DNA of 64,000 bases from assembly GCA_947561715.1 (NCBI GenBank), contig OX387204.1, forward strand, positions 3,167,001 to 3,231,000. The letters run 5' to 3'. Positions 62,912 through 64,000 of this stretch are shown piece after piece. Position 1 is the first letter of the stretch. Every line of letters starts with the position of its first letter. Under the pieces are notes generated by a model. The model was not told the DNA's origin. It searched no databases and worked only from the letters and a program-made list of their open reading frames with translations. The stretch comes from Ascidia mentula. Its lineage: Eukaryota; Chordata; Ascidiacea; Phlebobranchia; Ascidiidae. The position numbers and the translations under genes are program-made.

Positions 62912-64000
62912 GAAGCACGTGACCAGAAGTGGCCAATGGCAGCTCTTCCCCGCCCAAGATAAACTGCGCTGAACGCCCGCGCCTCTAACTTCAATTTGTT
63001 CCGGATAGGGTTTCGTTACAATTGTTTATAGTTTATTTCGGTGGTCGAACGGATTCCAGTCGATCAGATTCTATTATGTTTTCTTTATTGCGTTTCAAGA
63101 AAGCTTTTGTTGACGCTGAGATTTCAAATTCAAACTGAATCCAGTGTATTTTGACACGTGACACGTTCAAAGATCGCGCAAAGCAATCGACTTTCTTACA
63201 ATATCTCGAATTCTAGAACCGACATTTCTGTCAAAGCACGTGACAGCATAAAACAGCAAAAACCTCCAACAATCGTTAGCAGTTTTTGAACTAAAAGCTC
63301 TCGTCACAAAACCGCAGAAAACATTCCGGTCACGTGGGTGAGCCACTGATCAGGTCACGTGAGCTCCATCTTTCCATGAGAATTTGCATATCTTCTAATC
63401 CCCTGTCCACCTTTTCTTCAAATCGCGATACTTAATGCGTGTTTATTATTATTTTTTCACGTTTTCATTTTTCGCCCGAAATTGTAACCAAGATTGCGCT
63501 GTTTTCTCGCGATTTTTTCCTCTCGCTTCAATTTTTTCCATATCGCCCCCGCGTGGTGCGTGATTTCACGATACGTGGGCCGCAAGGTGTCAGTGTGTGA
63601 AATTTTATGTCACGAGCGCGTTGTAACAGGTATTTCATAATTTCATCCCAGCACATGAAGTTACTGGAACACTCTCCATTGCTGCAATAGTTGTTATATC
63701 TCTTTGCAATCAATCTCAACCGCATTTCCATTAGCACGCAATCGTGTTACTTTCGCCTTGTCCGCACTGCTCTAGTTTCACTTGAATCCAAAGCAACGAA
63801 GAGCTGTTATATTGATGTTTAATCGAATAACGAGGGATTTCTTTTGAATGAGGTCGCAAACAAGAAATTCAATTTCGCTTCGCGGGCGTCTCGCCCCATC
63901 TTTCTGCTTTACCTTGATCAATTTTTTCTTTTTCGTCGCTGCGAGTTACCTTTCATCCATCTACAAACCGGCAATATTGTTTGTGCGTGAAATTCAACTC
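62912..64000. other. 3' flank of ADCY9 and probable promoter region of the next gene
   Basis: No canonical poly(A) signal is visible after the cyclase stop. The segment is unusually rich in CACGTG elements on the left and CG dinucleotides on the right. A minus-strand frame at 63528-63737 has no recognisable domain. Confidence 0.4.
62916..63361. promoter_or_regulatory. Cluster of five CACGTG palindromes
   Basis: Perfect palindromes at 62916-62921, 63155-63160, 63237-63242, 63331-63336 and 63356-63361. Several have the flanks GTCACGTG or CACGTGAC, the form preferred by USF, MITF/TFEB (CLEAR) type bHLH-zip factors. The cluster begins 5 bp after the ADCY9 stop codon. It most likely serves a promoter to the right or on the opposite strand; that gene is not in the window. 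Confidence 0.6.

Overview
The window comes from a compact, AT-rich animal genome. Seven multi-exon protein genes of chordate-type families fit in 64 kb. Introns are mostly 100-1000 bp with GT..AG ends, and intergenic gaps are short. The density, intron size and gene content suggest an invertebrate chordate, most likely a tunicate such as Ciona; this is inference, since no marker proves the species. All gene models were built by hand: each splice junction was placed at a GT/AG pair, and the codon phase was checked across every junction of the named genes.

Layout. (1) 329-2610, minus: a TMEM184C-like seven-helix membrane protein, 3' end outside the window. (2) 6698-23049, plus: a complete FHDC1 formin, 10 exons, 1480 codons before the stop, with two long introns. 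One intron holds an unexplained 194-codon ORF behind a TATA box, and another holds an 11-bp minisatellite. (3) 23700-24559: a non-autonomous hAT element with a perfect 8-bp target duplication. (4) 24827-26576, plus: HPF1, the PARP1/2 cofactor, 336 aa. (5) 27252-31452, minus: a GLIS2-like five-finger Kruppel factor, tail-to-tail with HPF1. (6) 33245-35731, minus: a THAP-domain protein whose C-terminal part looks like a domesticated PIF/ISL2EU-type transposase that has lost its DDE residues, possibly with two THAP domains. (7) 35958-36149: a second small hAT (Charlie-type) element with a perfect target duplication. (8) 37880-45166, plus: a FAM199X orthologue carrying a 300-codon Gln-rich exon. 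(9) 46504-62911, plus: a complete 28-exon ADCY9-type adenylyl cyclase, 1165 aa. (10) 62916-63361: five CACGTG palindromes just downstream, probably the promoter region of a gene to the right.

The genes do not form one pathway. They are ordinary neighbours: actin/microtubule organisation (FHDC1), DNA-damage ADP-ribosylation (HPF1), transcription (GLIS2, THAP protein), cAMP synthesis (ADCY9), and poorly characterised families (TMEM184C, FAM199X). The most novel item is the THAP/transposase-derived gene. Perfect TGACGTCA (CRE) palindromes are several-fold over-represented, including two in introns of the cAMP-producing gene. No retroviral or other virus-like element, CRISPR array or rRNA was recognised; the only tRNA-like signal is a weak SINE-like fragment in an ADCY9 intron.
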